A program made the position numbers and the translations under genes. 64,000 nt of DNA from Shewanella halotolerans (GTDB lineage Bacteria; Pseudomonadota; Gammaproteobacteria; Enterobacterales; Shewanellaceae), in the NCBI RefSeq assembly GCF_019457535.1, contig NZ_CP080417.1, forward strand, positions 2,232,001 to 2,296,000. The letters are read 5' to 3'. The notes beneath the pieces are model-generated. The model searched no databases. It had not been told where the DNA came from and saw nothing but the letters and a program-made list of their open reading frames with translations. Positions 43,637 through 52,058 of this stretch are shown one piece after another; the stretch's first letter is position 1; each line of letters opens with the position of its first letter.

Positions 43637-43651
43637 TCTAATAAAATTACA
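43637..43651. promoter_or_regulatory. Candidate HexR operator in the DUF2989/gapB gap
   Basis: TCTAATAAAATTACA differs from TGTARTAAWATTACA at one base. It lies just before the DUF2989 gene and about 170 bp before gapB. Confidence 0.5.
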
Positions 43652-43816
43652 CGGTTAGAGAAAATATCTTACTAGATCGCAGGCTCACTTTTCATTACAA
43701 TGGCGCCGACCAATAACAGGATTGACGTCCGATAATAATAGAGTATTGGTCTTTTCTTTTTGTTACTCAATCATTTCTACAATAAATGTAGTAAAAGTGA
43801 GATAAAGGATCTGTAA

Positions 43817-45253
43817 ATGACCGCTGATAAACACCTACAAAGCTGGCAAGAACGTTTCGAAATGGCGGAGGCAATGCAGCCTCTACTTGGTAAGTTATAT
43901 CGTAACCAAGGTGTAGAAGTCGTTCTATACGGTAAGCCACTTCTTAATGCTTCCACTATCGAGATCATTAAGTCACACCGTTTAGTGCGTCGTCATGTGG
44001 GTGACAAACTCAGATTACGCGAAAGTTTCCCGTTTGTTGAGGCACTTAGCAAACTAGCGGTGAAGCAATGTAAAGTTGATATCGGTAAATTAGCGGTTAA
44101 CTACTGGCGCGAACATAAAGATGCGAGCCAGATCGAAGCCTACATGTCACAAGAGCTGGCTTCGGCAATCGATCATGAAGACAACCAAGAAGCACGCGAT
44201 GTAGTGCTATACGGTTTCGGCCGTATCGGTCGTCTGCTTGCGCGTCTGCTGATCGAAAGAACGGGTGTGAGCAACAAGCTGCGTCTTCGCGCTATCGTTC
44301 TGCGCGGCGGTCGTAAGGGCGATCTAGAGAAGCGTGCCAGCCTGCTGCGTCGCGACTCGGTACACGGTCCATTCAACGGCTCTGTCGAGGTAGATGAAGA
44401 GAACAACGCTATCATCGCCAACGGCACCTATATTCAGGTGATCTACGCCAACTCTCCAGATGAAGTGGATTACACTCGTTATGGCATCAACAATGCGCTG
44501 GTGGTCGATAACACTGGTATCTGGAAAGATGAAGACGGTCTGGGACTCCACCTAAGATGTAACGGCGCCTCTAAGGTGCTGCTGACTGCACCGGCCAAGG
44601 GCGCGATTAAGAATATCGTTTACGGCGTTAACGAAAACGATATCCTGGATGAAGACACTATCGTTTCGGCGGCAAGTTGTACGACTAACGCCATCACGCC
44701 AGTACTGAAGGCGGTCAACGACAAGTATGGCATCGTTAACGGTCACGTTGAAACGATTCACTCATATACCAACGATCAAAACCTGATCGATAACTACCAC
44801 AAAGCGGATCGCCGTGGTCGCAGTGCGCCGCTAAACATGGTTATCACCGAAACTGGTGCGGCCAAGGCTGTTGCTAAGGCGCTGCCTGTGCTTGCGGGTA
44901 AGCTAACCGGTAATGCGATTCGCGTACCTACACCAAACGTGTCTATGGCGATCATCAGTCTGAACCTAAATGGCGAAACCAGCAAAGAAGATATGAACGA
45001 GTACCTACGTAATGTTGCCCTTTGTTCTGAGCTACAGAACCAGGTTGACTTCACCGAGTCTACAGAGATCGTCTCTTCTGATCTGGTTGGTTCTCGCTAC
45101 GCGGGCGTTGTCGATTCACAGGCGACCATCGCCGAGGGTAACCGCGCCATTCTTTATGTTTGGTACGATAACGAGTTCGGTTATAGCTGCCAGGTTGTTG
45201 GCGTAATGCAGAAGATGCTGGGTCTAAACTACCAGTCTCTACCTGCTGCTTAA
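43817..45253 (+). CDS. gapB: Long-form glyceraldehyde-3-phosphate dehydrogenase with N-terminal extension
   Basis: 478 residues, some 140 more than ordinary GAPDH. The N-terminal ~125 residues are helical and not part of the catalytic fold (SWQERFEMAEAMQPLLGKLY ...). The NAD domain starts at DVVLYGFGRIGRLLARLLIE; catalytic Cys in SAASCTTNAITP; HSYTNDQ and 'VWYDNEFGYSCQVVG' follow. This long form is widespread in marine gammaproteobacteria and is thought to serve gluconeogenesis or use NADP, which is inference. AAAGGA precedes the ATG; strong terminator downstream. Symbol by convention, not certain. Confidence 0.88.
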   Translation: MTADKHLQSWQERFEMAEAMQPLLGKLYRNQGVEVVLYGKPLLNASTIEIIKSHRLVRRHVGDKLRLRESFPFVEALSKLAVKQCKVDIGKLAVNYWREHKDASQIEAYMSQELASAIDHEDNQEARDVVLYGFGRIGRLLARLLIERTGVSNKLRLRAIVLRGGRKGDLEKRASLLRRDSVHGPFNGSVEVDEENNAIIANGTYIQVIYANSPDEVDYTRYGINNALVVDNTGIWKDEDGLGLHLRCNGASKVLLTAPAKGAIKNIVYGVNENDILDEDTIVSAASCTTNAITPVLKAVNDKYGIVNGHVETIHSYTNDQNLIDNYHKADRRGRSAPLNMVITETGAAKAVAKALPVLAGKLTGNAIRVPTPNVSMAIISLNLNGETSKEDMNEYLRNVALCSELQNQVDFTESTEIVSSDLVGSRYAGVVDSQATIAEGNRAILYVWYDNEFGYSCQVVGVMQKMLGLNYQSLPAA

Positions 45254-45275
45254 GCGTAAACGCTAGATAAATCTA

Positions 45276-45308
45276 AACGCCTCGGTAAGTACCGGGGCGT
45301 TTTTTTAT
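45276..45308 (+). terminator. Terminator of gapB
   Basis: AACGCCTCGGTA / TACCGGGGCGTT stem (one wobble) around AG(T) and seven T. Confidence 0.85.
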
Positions 45309-45400
45309 CCATAAGAAGTTGAATATGCTTAACAAAGAGTCACAAAGGTGATTAATGCAGCAGTTGATGCAACAAACCCTGTTTAAGCCCTAAATAGACG

Positions 45401-45428
45401 TTGACACTTTTAGGTAAATCGGTAGAAT
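45401..45428 (+). promoter_or_regulatory. Promoter of the tRNA Gly-Cys-Leu operon
   Basis: Consensus TTGACA (45401-45406), 16-bp spacer, TAGAAT (45423-45428), about 58 bp before the first tRNA. Confidence 0.75.
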
Positions 45429-45486
45429 TCCTTTCCGCAGTCAGGGGAAAGCTCGATAGGGCACTTGGCTGGCAAGCGTTTCAGAT

Positions 45487-45562
45487 GCGACATTAGCTCA
45501 GTTGGTAGAGCGATACCTTGCCAAGGTATAGGTCATCGGTTCGAACCCGATATGTCGCTCCA
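45487..45562 (+). tRNA. tRNA-Gly (GCC)
   Basis: 76 nt with CCA. Acceptor GCGACAT/ATGTCGC, anticodon loop in ATACCTTGCCAAGGTAT with GCC, T-arm GGTTCGAACCC. First of three tRNAs in the same order as E. coli glyW-cysT-leuZ. Confidence 0.97.
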
Positions 45563-45597
45563 AAATTACGGTAACACCGTAAACCGCTTCAGATAAA

Positions 45598-45671
45598 GGC
45601 GCGATGGCAGAATGGCTATGCTGCGGATTGCAAATCCGTCGATCTCGGTTCGACTCCGGGTCGCGCCTCCA
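45598..45671 (+). tRNA. tRNA-Cys (GCA)
   Basis: 74 nt with CCA. Acceptor GGCGCGA/TCGCGCC, anticodon GCA in CGGATTGCAAATCCG. Middle gene of the tRNA operon. Confidence 0.97.
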
Positions 45672-45709
45672 CTTTTCGTTTTAACGTAAATCACGATAAA
45701 ACACACTAG

Positions 45710-45796
45710 GCCCGAGTGGTGGAATCGGTAGACACAAGGGATTTAAAATCCCTCGCTGGTAACAGCGTGACGGTTCAAGTCCGTCCTCGGGTACCA
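45710..45796 (+). tRNA. tRNA-Leu (TAA)
   Basis: 87 nt with CCA. Acceptor GCCCGAG/CTCGGGT (one G-U), anticodon TAA in GGGATTTAAAATCCC, class II variable arm. Last gene of the tRNA operon. Confidence 0.97.
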
Positions 45797-45824
45797 TCAT
45801 AATCAAAAGAAAATGATTGAAAAG

Positions 45825-45846
45825 AGCCTCGCTAACAAGTGGGGCT
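45825..45846 (+). terminator. Hairpin ending the tRNA operon
   Basis: AGCCTCGCT / AGTGGGGCT stem (two wobbles) around AACA, followed by an imperfect T-rich stretch. The rest of the 395-bp gap up to aspC (46191) holds no gene that I can see. Confidence 0.55.
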
Positions 45847-46191
45847 TCGTTGTGTTTGGGCAATCTCTTTCTTATCTAACGTTAGAGTTAGCGTTCCATT
45901 TAATGTCAGCACTGCAACACGGTTCTTATCATCAGCAAGTGTAAGTGCGTAAGTCTACTCCTTTAAATAAAGCTAATGTGAGCAGGATCTCATCTTAAGG
46001 GATCTGCTAAATTTTGCTCATATCGTTCGATAATCCCTAAAAGAATTACGCTTTGACCCTTTAAAAATCAGGAAAGCTAGGGCGGTATAAGAAAAATATT
46101 GATATAGAAAAATATCCGCTTTGAAGGGCGATGAGACAGTGGTATAACTAGCCCCGAACCCCTTCTTATATTGACGTTTAGGAACACCACC

Positions 46192-47385
46192 ATGATATTT
46201 AACCAGGTTGTACTGGCCCCCGCAGATCCCATTCTAGGTCTTACCGATGCTTTTAAGGCCGATCCTCGCGCAGATAAGGTTAATTTAGGTGTTGGCATCT
46301 ATAAAGATGAATCTGGCCAGACGCCGATCCTCAAGTCAGTTAAGTTAGCCGAGCAAAAATTGCTGGAAACCGAAACCAGCAAGAGTTACCTGGGTATCGA
46401 TGGCGTAACAGCCTATAACCAAGCCGTACAAGGCTTGTTATTCGGCGCAGAGCACGGCGTGATGAGTGAGAAGCGCGCGGTAACGGCGCAGGCGCCGGGC
46501 GGCACAGGTTCGCTTAGAATGGCGGCCGAGTTCGTAGTACGTAATACCGATTCTCGCACCGTTTGGGTGAGCAATCCAACCTGGGCAAACCACAACAACA
46601 TTTTCCAGTCTGCTGGTTTAACCGTTAAGCAATATGGTTATTATGATGCCGCCAGTCACGATATCGACTTCGATGCCATGCTTACCAGCCTGGAGCAAGC
46701 CAACAGCGGCGATCTACTCCTGCTGCATGGCTGCTGCCATAACCCAACGGGTATCGATCTTAACATCAGTCAGTGGGAAGTGATTGCCCAGCTTTGTGTC
46801 GACAAAGGCCTGATCCCTTTGTTTGACTTTGCCTATCAAGGTTTCGGTGCCGGCGTTGAAGAAGACGCTCAGGGTTTGCGCCTGGTCGCGAGCAAGGTGC
46901 CTGAACTCTTGGTGGCTAACTCATTTTCCAAAAACTTTGGTCTCTACAATGAGCGTATTGGCGCCGTGACCTTAGTCGCCGAAAACGAAGAGACGGCCAA
47001 GCGTGCCTTTAGCCAGATCAAGAGCACCATTCGCAGCAGCTATTCTAATCCGCCGGCACATGGTGCATTGATCGTGGCGACCATTCTCGGCGACGCCGAG
47101 CTGCGCAAGTTATGGGAAGAAGAGCTAACACAGATGCGCGAGCGTATCGCAGAGATGCGCGTACTGTTCGTTAAGACATTGTCTGAGCAGGGCGTTGAGC
47201 AGGATTTCAGCTTTATCTCGGCGCAAAACGGCATGTTTAGCTTCTCTGGTCTTAATAAGGAGCAGGTGGCGCGCCTTAAAGAGGAGTTTGGCGTCTATAT
47301 CGTAGGTTCGGGCCGCATCAGCGTTGCCGGCATGACCCGCGCGAACATGGATACCATCTGCCGCGCTATCGCACAGGTGCTGTAA
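46192..47385 (+). CDS. aspC: Aspartate aminotransferase (aromatic amino acid transaminase family)
   Basis: 397-residue PLP enzyme, collinear with E. coli AspC/TyrB: MIFNQVVLAPADPILGL start, YKDESGQTP, HGCCHNPTG, FDFAYQGF, PLP-lysine in SFSKNFGLYNER and substrate Arg in SGRISVAGM. Interconverts aspartate and oxaloacetate with glutamate as amino donor; also accepts aromatic amino acids in relatives. The ATG at 46192 is preferred over a TTG at 46171 because AGGA lies 8 nt before it. Confidence 0.95.
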   Translation: MIFNQVVLAPADPILGLTDAFKADPRADKVNLGVGIYKDESGQTPILKSVKLAEQKLLETETSKSYLGIDGVTAYNQAVQGLLFGAEHGVMSEKRAVTAQAPGGTGSLRMAAEFVVRNTDSRTVWVSNPTWANHNNIFQSAGLTVKQYGYYDAASHDIDFDAMLTSLEQANSGDLLLLHGCCHNPTGIDLNISQWEVIAQLCVDKGLIPLFDFAYQGFGAGVEEDAQGLRLVASKVPELLVANSFSKNFGLYNERIGAVTLVAENEETAKRAFSQIKSTIRSSYSNPPAHGALIVATILGDAELRKLWEEELTQMRERIAEMRVLFVKTLSEQGVEQDFSFISAQNGMFSFSGLNKEQVARLKEEFGVYIVGSGRISVAGMTRANMDTICRAIAQVL

Positions 47386-47417
47386 CCTTCATAATAGGTA
47401 AAACACGATTAACAAAG

Positions 47418-47450
47418 ACGCCACGCTAGCAATAACGTGGCGTTTTTTAT
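47418..47450 (+). terminator. Terminator of aspC
   Basis: ACGCCACG / CGTGGCGT stem and six T; it reaches into the last codons of the convergent yvcK gene. Confidence 0.8.
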
Positions 47451-48358
47451 GCCAATGCGTCGAGCGCTTGCGGCTCAACGATGAGAGACAGGGCGTCTGC
47501 CAGCGCGGCTCTGTCGTGGAGCGCCTGATGATGACGACTACGTAGCGGGTAGCGGGTGACTATGCCTGTGGTGAGATATCTGTCACCGTGACAAAGTACA
47601 TGATCGACAGCCTTATTGCCCATCACCTGTTTAAACCAGCCAAGGCGTTTCTCCAGGCTGAAGTTTGCCGCGGCCGAGGGCTCCTGAGTGAGATTGTCGA
47701 TTAGAATCACTTTCGCCTTAGAGGCATGCAGCGCCTCAGCTAGCTTAGGCAGTAGGAGTGGCGGCATTATGCTGGTCAAAAAGCTTCCTGGGCCTAAGAT
47801 GATGAGATCGGCTTGACGAACCGCCTCACAGGCCTCAAGGGTGGCATCCACCATAGGTTCCAGCGATAGGGCGATAGGGTCTTCACACTTCTGGTCCACC
47901 TCGACTTCGCCGAAGATACGATTGCCACAAGACTGAATGGCAACCAGATGGGTAGGCTGCTCCGACATGGGGATCACCTTGGTCTCTATGTTGAGCAGTT
48001 TGCGGATCAGATTGACCGCATCTAACGGCCGTACACAGAGGTCGTCCAGCGCCATCAGCACCAGGTTACCCAGATTGTGATTAGCAAGTTCACTCTTACC
48101 GCCGAATCGATATTCAAACAGCAGTGAGCCGACGGAAGGGCGGCTGGCGAGCTGGGACAGGCAGTTACGCAGATCGCCCCAGGCGATGCAGTCTTGCTGC
48201 TGGCGTAGTCGTCCTGTAGAACCACCATTATCTGTGGTCGCCACTATGCCCGTCAGTTTAGGGCCGAGAAATGAGAGAGAGGATAGGACTCGGCCCAGTC
48301 CGTGGCCTCCGCCAATGGCGACGACATGTTGATATTGATTGATGGCACAATCGCGCAT
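47447..48358 (-). CDS. yvcK: YvcK/CofD-like gluconeogenesis factor (UDP-GlcNAc-binding)
   Basis: 303-residue protein of the YvcK/YbhK branch of the CofD family. HVVAIGGGHGLGRVLSSL nucleotide motif, ATTDNGGSTGRLR, LLFEYRFGGKSELANHNLGNL and ILGPGSFLTSIMPPLL. Relatives bind UDP-GlcNAc and are needed for growth on gluconeogenic carbon sources and for cell shape. Terminator for this gene is not evident; it converges on aspC. Confidence 0.9.
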   Translation of the reverse strand: MRDCAINQYQHVVAIGGGHGLGRVLSSLSFLGPKLTGIVATTDNGGSTGRLRQQQDCIAWGDLRNCLSQLASRPSVGSLLFEYRFGGKSELANHNLGNLVLMALDDLCVRPLDAVNLIRKLLNIETKVIPMSEQPTHLVAIQSCGNRIFGEVEVDQKCEDPIALSLEPMVDATLEACEAVRQADLIILGPGSFLTSIMPPLLLPKLAEALHASKAKVILIDNLTQEPSAAANFSLEKRLGWFKQVMGNKAVDHVLCHGDRYLTTGIVTRYPLRSRHHQALHDRAALADALSLIVEPQALDALA

Positions 48359-48433
48359 TTCGGGTATTTCCTTCCTGAATCCCCTTTTACCTGTCGGTCA
48401 TTATAACTATTTCCCCCTCTAGGTATAGCGGTT

Positions 48434-48460
48434 TTGTTCATCGCGTAGATGACATATAAT
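48434..48460 (+). promoter_or_regulatory. Promoter of the glucosaminidase gene
   Basis: TTGTTC (48434-48439), 15-bp spacer, perfect TATAAT (48455-48460). It overlaps the ATG at 48449, which therefore cannot be the start. Confidence 0.5.
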
Positions 48461-48493
48461 GCCGCCCATGAACTCATAATAAGAGCGAAGCAT

Positions 48494-49321
48494 TTGAGAA
48501 CAGGTCACATCAACAAGTTGATACTATCCCTAGGGATCGTTGCGCTGGCGGTATTGGCGGTAAAGCTATTCTTGATTGAGCGTAAAACCGAGCCAGACCA
48601 AGCGCCCGGGACGATTTTGAAAAATCGCAGTCAGTTTAGTGCCATCCCAGATTTTCAGTCGATCGGCGATGTCGGCATGAAAAAGCAGGCCTTCTTCGAT
48701 TTCCTTCGCCCGGCTATCAGGCATCACAATGCGGTGATTAGCGATGAGCGCAAGTTTCTGGAACAATCTCGCGCCCACCTAGCAAACCAGCAGCCCCTGT
48801 CCGAGGCCGAGGACTATCGTATCTTGCAGCTCGCGAGCAAATACCAGTATTCGATGCGCACAGCTACCCTGGAGTCCCTGGATGAGCTATTAACGCGGGT
48901 CGATACCATTCCCGAAGACTTAGTACTCATTCAGGCGGCTAACGAGACAGGTTGGGGCAGTAGCCGTTTTGCCAGAGAAGGGATGAACTTCTTTGGCCAA
49001 TGGTGCTTTAAGAAGGGCTGCGGTCTGGTGCCGCAATCGCGAAGCGAAGGGCTAAGCCATGAAGTGGCCGTCTTTAAGAGCGTCGAAGATTCGGTGGGCT
49101 CCTATATGCGTAACCTCAACTCAAATGCGGCTTATTCGCTGCTGCGTGCCATTCGCGCCGATCTAAGAGCGCAGAATCAGCCGGTTAGTGCCGAGAAGTT
49201 GGTGTACGGCCTAATGAATTACTCAGAGCGTCAGGAAGCTTATGTTGAAGAGCTGCTTGATATGCTACGTCATAACAATCAATTTTTGGTGGAAAATCAT
49301 GAACAAAGGCCTGCTGTGTAG
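48494..49321 (+). CDS. Glucosaminidase-domain (Bax-like) peptidoglycan hydrolase
   Basis: About 275 residues. An N-terminal signal anchor (KLILSLGIVALAVLAVKLFL) leads to a periplasmic domain with the glucosaminidase motif QAANETGWGSSRFAREGMNF (catalytic Glu in ANETGWG) and FGQWCFKKGCG, as in E. coli Bax and the flagellar FlgJ muramidase-like group. The TTG at 48494 is preferred; the in-frame ATG at 48449 lies inside a -10 element. Cleaves glycan strands; role unknown. The next gene begins inside its end. Confidence 0.8.
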   Translation: MRTGHINKLILSLGIVALAVLAVKLFLIERKTEPDQAPGTILKNRSQFSAIPDFQSIGDVGMKKQAFFDFLRPAIRHHNAVISDERKFLEQSRAHLANQQPLSEAEDYRILQLASKYQYSMRTATLESLDELLTRVDTIPEDLVLIQAANETGWGSSRFAREGMNFFGQWCFKKGCGLVPQSRSEGLSHEVAVFKSVEDSVGSYMRNLNSNAAYSLLRAIRADLRAQNQPVSAEKLVYGLMNYSERQEAYVEELLDMLRHNNQFLVENHEQRPAV

Positions 49322-49922
49322 TTGCCTGCTTCTGGCAACGAGTGTTGTTCAGGCAACGCCCATTTCTCTCGACTATCAGGGCTTCTATCAAAGAATGAAG
49401 CAGATGAACAAAGGCAACTATTCGCTTATCGATATCGCCTTTTCCGTCCCTAAGGCGAACGGCTGTGTTATCGAGAGTGGCTCAATCACCACAGAGAAAC
49501 GCGATTATCCGCTGACGATCTCCAATGACCAACGTCTGTATATTCCGTTCGATGAGACGCTAAAGTCTGAGCGTGCCCTGATCAATCTGCAGATGAAAAA
49601 TGATGCCACCCGCTGTGGTGTCGCCATGCAGATCCGCGCCAAATCACCATCGAGCGAATATAGCCAGGCAGCACTTAGCGAGCTGGCAACCCAGATGGAT
49701 GAGCTGCTCAAGCAGATGCAGGGCTTTCCGATGAAATATTTCGCCGAGGATATTGCTGGGGTCAGCTTTGAGTTTGCGGATAAGGCGCAGGTGACGATCG
49801 ATGGTAAAGCGCAGCAGGTTGATGGAATCTATCGCTTAGCAAGTGATGAAATAAGCGCGCTAACTAAGATTAGCTTTAGTGAAACGCCTAAGGTGATCAG
49901 CCCTTGGGTGAAAAGCTCCTAG
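49299..49922 (+). CDS. Exported DUF2987 protein
   Basis: 207 residues. Signal peptide MNKGLLCSCLLLATSVVQAT, mature domain of the DUF2987 family (LDYQGFYQRMKQMNKGNYSL; conserved cysteines in GCVIESG and ATRCGVAM). Family restricted to Shewanella, Vibrio and relatives, function unknown. The ATG lies 23 bp inside the preceding gene, so the pair is translationally coupled. Confidence 0.82.
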   Translation: MNKGLLCSCLLLATSVVQATPISLDYQGFYQRMKQMNKGNYSLIDIAFSVPKANGCVIESGSITTEKRDYPLTISNDQRLYIPFDETLKSERALINLQMKNDATRCGVAMQIRAKSPSSEYSQAALSELATQMDELLKQMQGFPMKYFAEDIAGVSFEFADKAQVTIDGKAQQVDGIYRLASDEISALTKISFSETPKVISPWVKSS

Positions 49923-49948
49923 AGTCAGCGCCTCATTGACTGAATAAT

Positions 49949-49976
49949 AAAAAAGCCCTCATTTGAGGGCTTTTTT
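49949..49976. terminator. Bidirectional terminator between DUF2987 and ttcA
   Basis: GCCCTC / GAGGGC stem around ATTT flanked by six A and six T. Confidence 0.9.
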
Positions 49977-49993
49977 ATATCTGAGATACGCGC

Positions 49994-50947
49994 CTAAGGC
50001 GTATAGGTGCTCACCACGTCGATTTTAAGCAGGTCACTGCTGCGTTTAGCTGCATCGAGATCGATATGACCGCTGTTGGCCAAGTCGAGGAAATCGAATG
50101 CCGGCAGGTCCGACTCGGCAACATCACCTTTCATCGGCGCATCGGGATCTTGCTTCAAAGAGACGAAATCAAACTGGTCACGGTCGACGCCCTGTGACGG
50201 GCTGGTATTTTGCATTGCGGTGAAGATGGTTTCGATGCGGCCGGGGAACTGCTTATCCCAGCTCTTGAGCATCTCTTTGACCGCCGCACGCTTAAGGTTT
50301 TCCTGTGAGCCACATAGGTTACAAGGGATGATAGGAAACGCCTTTAACTCGGCATATTCGGCGATATCTTTTTCGCGACTGTAGGCGAGGGGGCGGATCA
50401 CTACGTTAGCGCCGTCATCTGATAGCAGCTTAGGTGGCATCGCCTTGAGCTTACCGGCGTAGAACATGTTGAGGAACATGGTTTCTATGATGTCGTCTCT
50501 GTGATGGCCCAGGGCAATCTTAGTGGCACCGATCTTCTGAGCAAAGCCGTATAAGGTTCCACGACGCAGACGACTGCAGAGCGAGCAGGTGGTCTTGCCT
50601 TCGGGGATCTTATCTTTAACGATAGAGTAGGTGTCCTTCTCGAGGATATGGTAAGGCACCTTTAGGCTATCTAAGTAGGCTGGCAGAATATCTTCTGGGA
50701 AACCTGGCTGCTTCTGATCCAGGTTGACGGCCACCAGGTTAAAGTTAACCGGCGCTCTCTGCTGCAGATTAACCAGGATGTCCAGCATGGCATAACTGTC
50801 TTTGCCGCCAGAAAGACAGCACATGACGGTGTCGCCCTCTTCAATCATGTTGTAATCGGCGATGGCACTACCGACTTCGCGCCTTAGGCGCTTTTGTAGC
50901 TTGTTTAGCCGAGTTATCTGTTTCTTTGAGAGGGTTTCTTCAGACAT
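49994..50947 (-). CDS. ttcA: tRNA 2-thiocytidine(32) synthetase TtcA
   Basis: 317 residues. ATP-pyrophosphatase PP-loop CLSGGKDSYAML (about 44-55), the CxxC pair CSLCSRLRRG that binds the 4Fe-4S cluster together with CNLCGS, and HHRDDIIETMFLNMF. Thiolates cytidine 32 in several tRNAs. ATG start follows directly a terminator-like hairpin and has no Shine-Dalgarno sequence. Confidence 0.95.
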   Translation of the reverse strand: MSEETLSKKQITRLNKLQKRLRREVGSAIADYNMIEEGDTVMCCLSGGKDSYAMLDILVNLQQRAPVNFNLVAVNLDQKQPGFPEDILPAYLDSLKVPYHILEKDTYSIVKDKIPEGKTTCSLCSRLRRGTLYGFAQKIGATKIALGHHRDDIIETMFLNMFYAGKLKAMPPKLLSDDGANVVIRPLAYSREKDIAEYAELKAFPIIPCNLCGSQENLKRAAVKEMLKSWDKQFPGRIETIFTAMQNTSPSQGVDRDQFDFVSLKQDPDAPMKGDVAESDLPAFDFLDLANSGHIDLDAAKRSSDLLKIDVVSTYTP

Positions 50948-50949
50948 AA

Positions 50950-50988
50950 TAAAAAACGCGCCTAGTATCGTAAAATTCTGGGCGCGTA
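50950..50988 (-). terminator. Terminator-like hairpin abutting the ttcA start
   Basis: Read leftwards: ACGCGCC, an 18-nt loop, GGCGCGT and then six T, ending about 5 nt before the ttcA ATG. It can terminate uspE transcription or act as an attenuator for ttcA. Confidence 0.65.
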
Positions 50989-51031
50989 GTATAGCTTAAA
51001 AAATGGGGCTAAAGAAGATGGCCTAAGGCGA

Positions 51032-51964
51032 TCATTCCTCTTCTAACGGTGACTTATAACCGTCGGGCTTAATCGCCAGCAGGTCGCAGTTGATGCTGTC
51101 GATCACATGCTCGGCGGTGTTACCAATAAGCGCCGCTGAGAAACCGGTGCGACCCACGGTACCTAAGATCACCAGCTCGGCATCCAGTTGCTCGGCGAGC
51201 TCAGGTATCACATCCTCCGGCAGACCTTCCTTGATGTGGCAGAAGTCGCTGGAGATACCATAGTTGCTGGCCAGGTAACAGACCCGCTGCTCGTGCTGCA
51301 TGCGAATGGTTTCGCTATAGGTGTGCGCATCGAAGTCAGGCAACTCGATGGCCAGGTTAACTGGGGTACCAGGGTAACCATTCACCAGATGTACCTGAGC
51401 ATCGAACTTCTTGGCCAGATCCAGGGCATGTTCGATGATCTTACCGTTAAGGGTTTGATGATCGTCATCTTCGGAGGCCACGTTGATGGCGCACAGGATC
51501 TTACCGGCCACAGGCCAGTCATGTTCTTTCACCAAGAGCACAGGCACCGGCGCTTTACGCATCAGGTGCCAATCGGTAGGGGTAAAGATCACCGACTTGA
51601 GTTTGTCGTGTTCGTGTGTGCCTTTAACGATCAGATCATAACCGCCTTCGATGGCGTGTAAGATGATGCTCTCGAAAGGACGATTGTGCCAGATCACTTC
51701 GCTGTCGATGGCAACGCCGCTATCTTTGTAACCGGCCAAGATATCGTCCAGCCAGGCTCTGCGCTGGGCAATCACGCCTTGGCGCATGGCCTCACGTTCA
51801 TGACCGGACAGGATAGAGGTCATCTCGTAGGAAAAATCGAAAATAGAGAGAAAAACGGTGATTGACGCTTGGTTTTTAGAGGCTAGTTCGACGGCTCTGG
51901 CGAGGGCAGATTGCTTGTCGCTTGTTGGATCCACTACAACAAGGATCTTATGATAGTCCTTCAT
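51032..51964 (-). CDS. uspE: Universal stress protein UspE
   Basis: 310 residues, two tandem Usp domains (about 1-150 and 155-305). The second ends in LVILGTVGRTGFSAALIGNTAEHVI, the usual nucleotide-binding Gly pattern. UspE is linked to stress survival, motility and adhesion in E. coli, where it also lies next to fnr. An FNR box 59-72 bp upstream of the start suggests oxygen control. Confidence 0.94.
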   Translation of the reverse strand: MKDYHKILVVVDPTSDKQSALARAVELASKNQASITVFLSIFDFSYEMTSILSGHEREAMRQGVIAQRRAWLDDILAGYKDSGVAIDSEVIWHNRPFESIILHAIEGGYDLIVKGTHEHDKLKSVIFTPTDWHLMRKAPVPVLLVKEHDWPVAGKILCAINVASEDDDHQTLNGKIIEHALDLAKKFDAQVHLVNGYPGTPVNLAIELPDFDAHTYSETIRMQHEQRVCYLASNYGISSDFCHIKEGLPEDVIPELAEQLDAELVILGTVGRTGFSAALIGNTAEHVIDSINCDLLAIKPDGYKSPLEEE

Positions 51965-52022
51965 AGATTCTTCCTTTATCTGAGGTGGTACTTAAATAAT
52001 GAGCGATATAGGGCAAATTGCC

Positions 52023-52036
52023 TTGTTTTAGATCAA
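52023..52036 (-). promoter_or_regulatory. Candidate FNR (EtrA) box upstream of uspE
   Basis: TTGTTTTAGATCAA matches TTGAT-N4-ATCAA at 9 of 10 fixed bases. A TATTTA -10 on the minus strand (51993-51998) would put the box at about -42, the class II activation distance. Confidence 0.5.
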
Positions 52037-52058
52037 ATTTGCCCAGAAAATCGGCTAA

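Noticed and set aside
43777..43791. CTACA-N5-TGTAG palindrome before gapB as a third HexR site
   Set aside because: The centre and flanks do not fit the HexR consensus well and it overlaps the leader of gapB; too weak to list.
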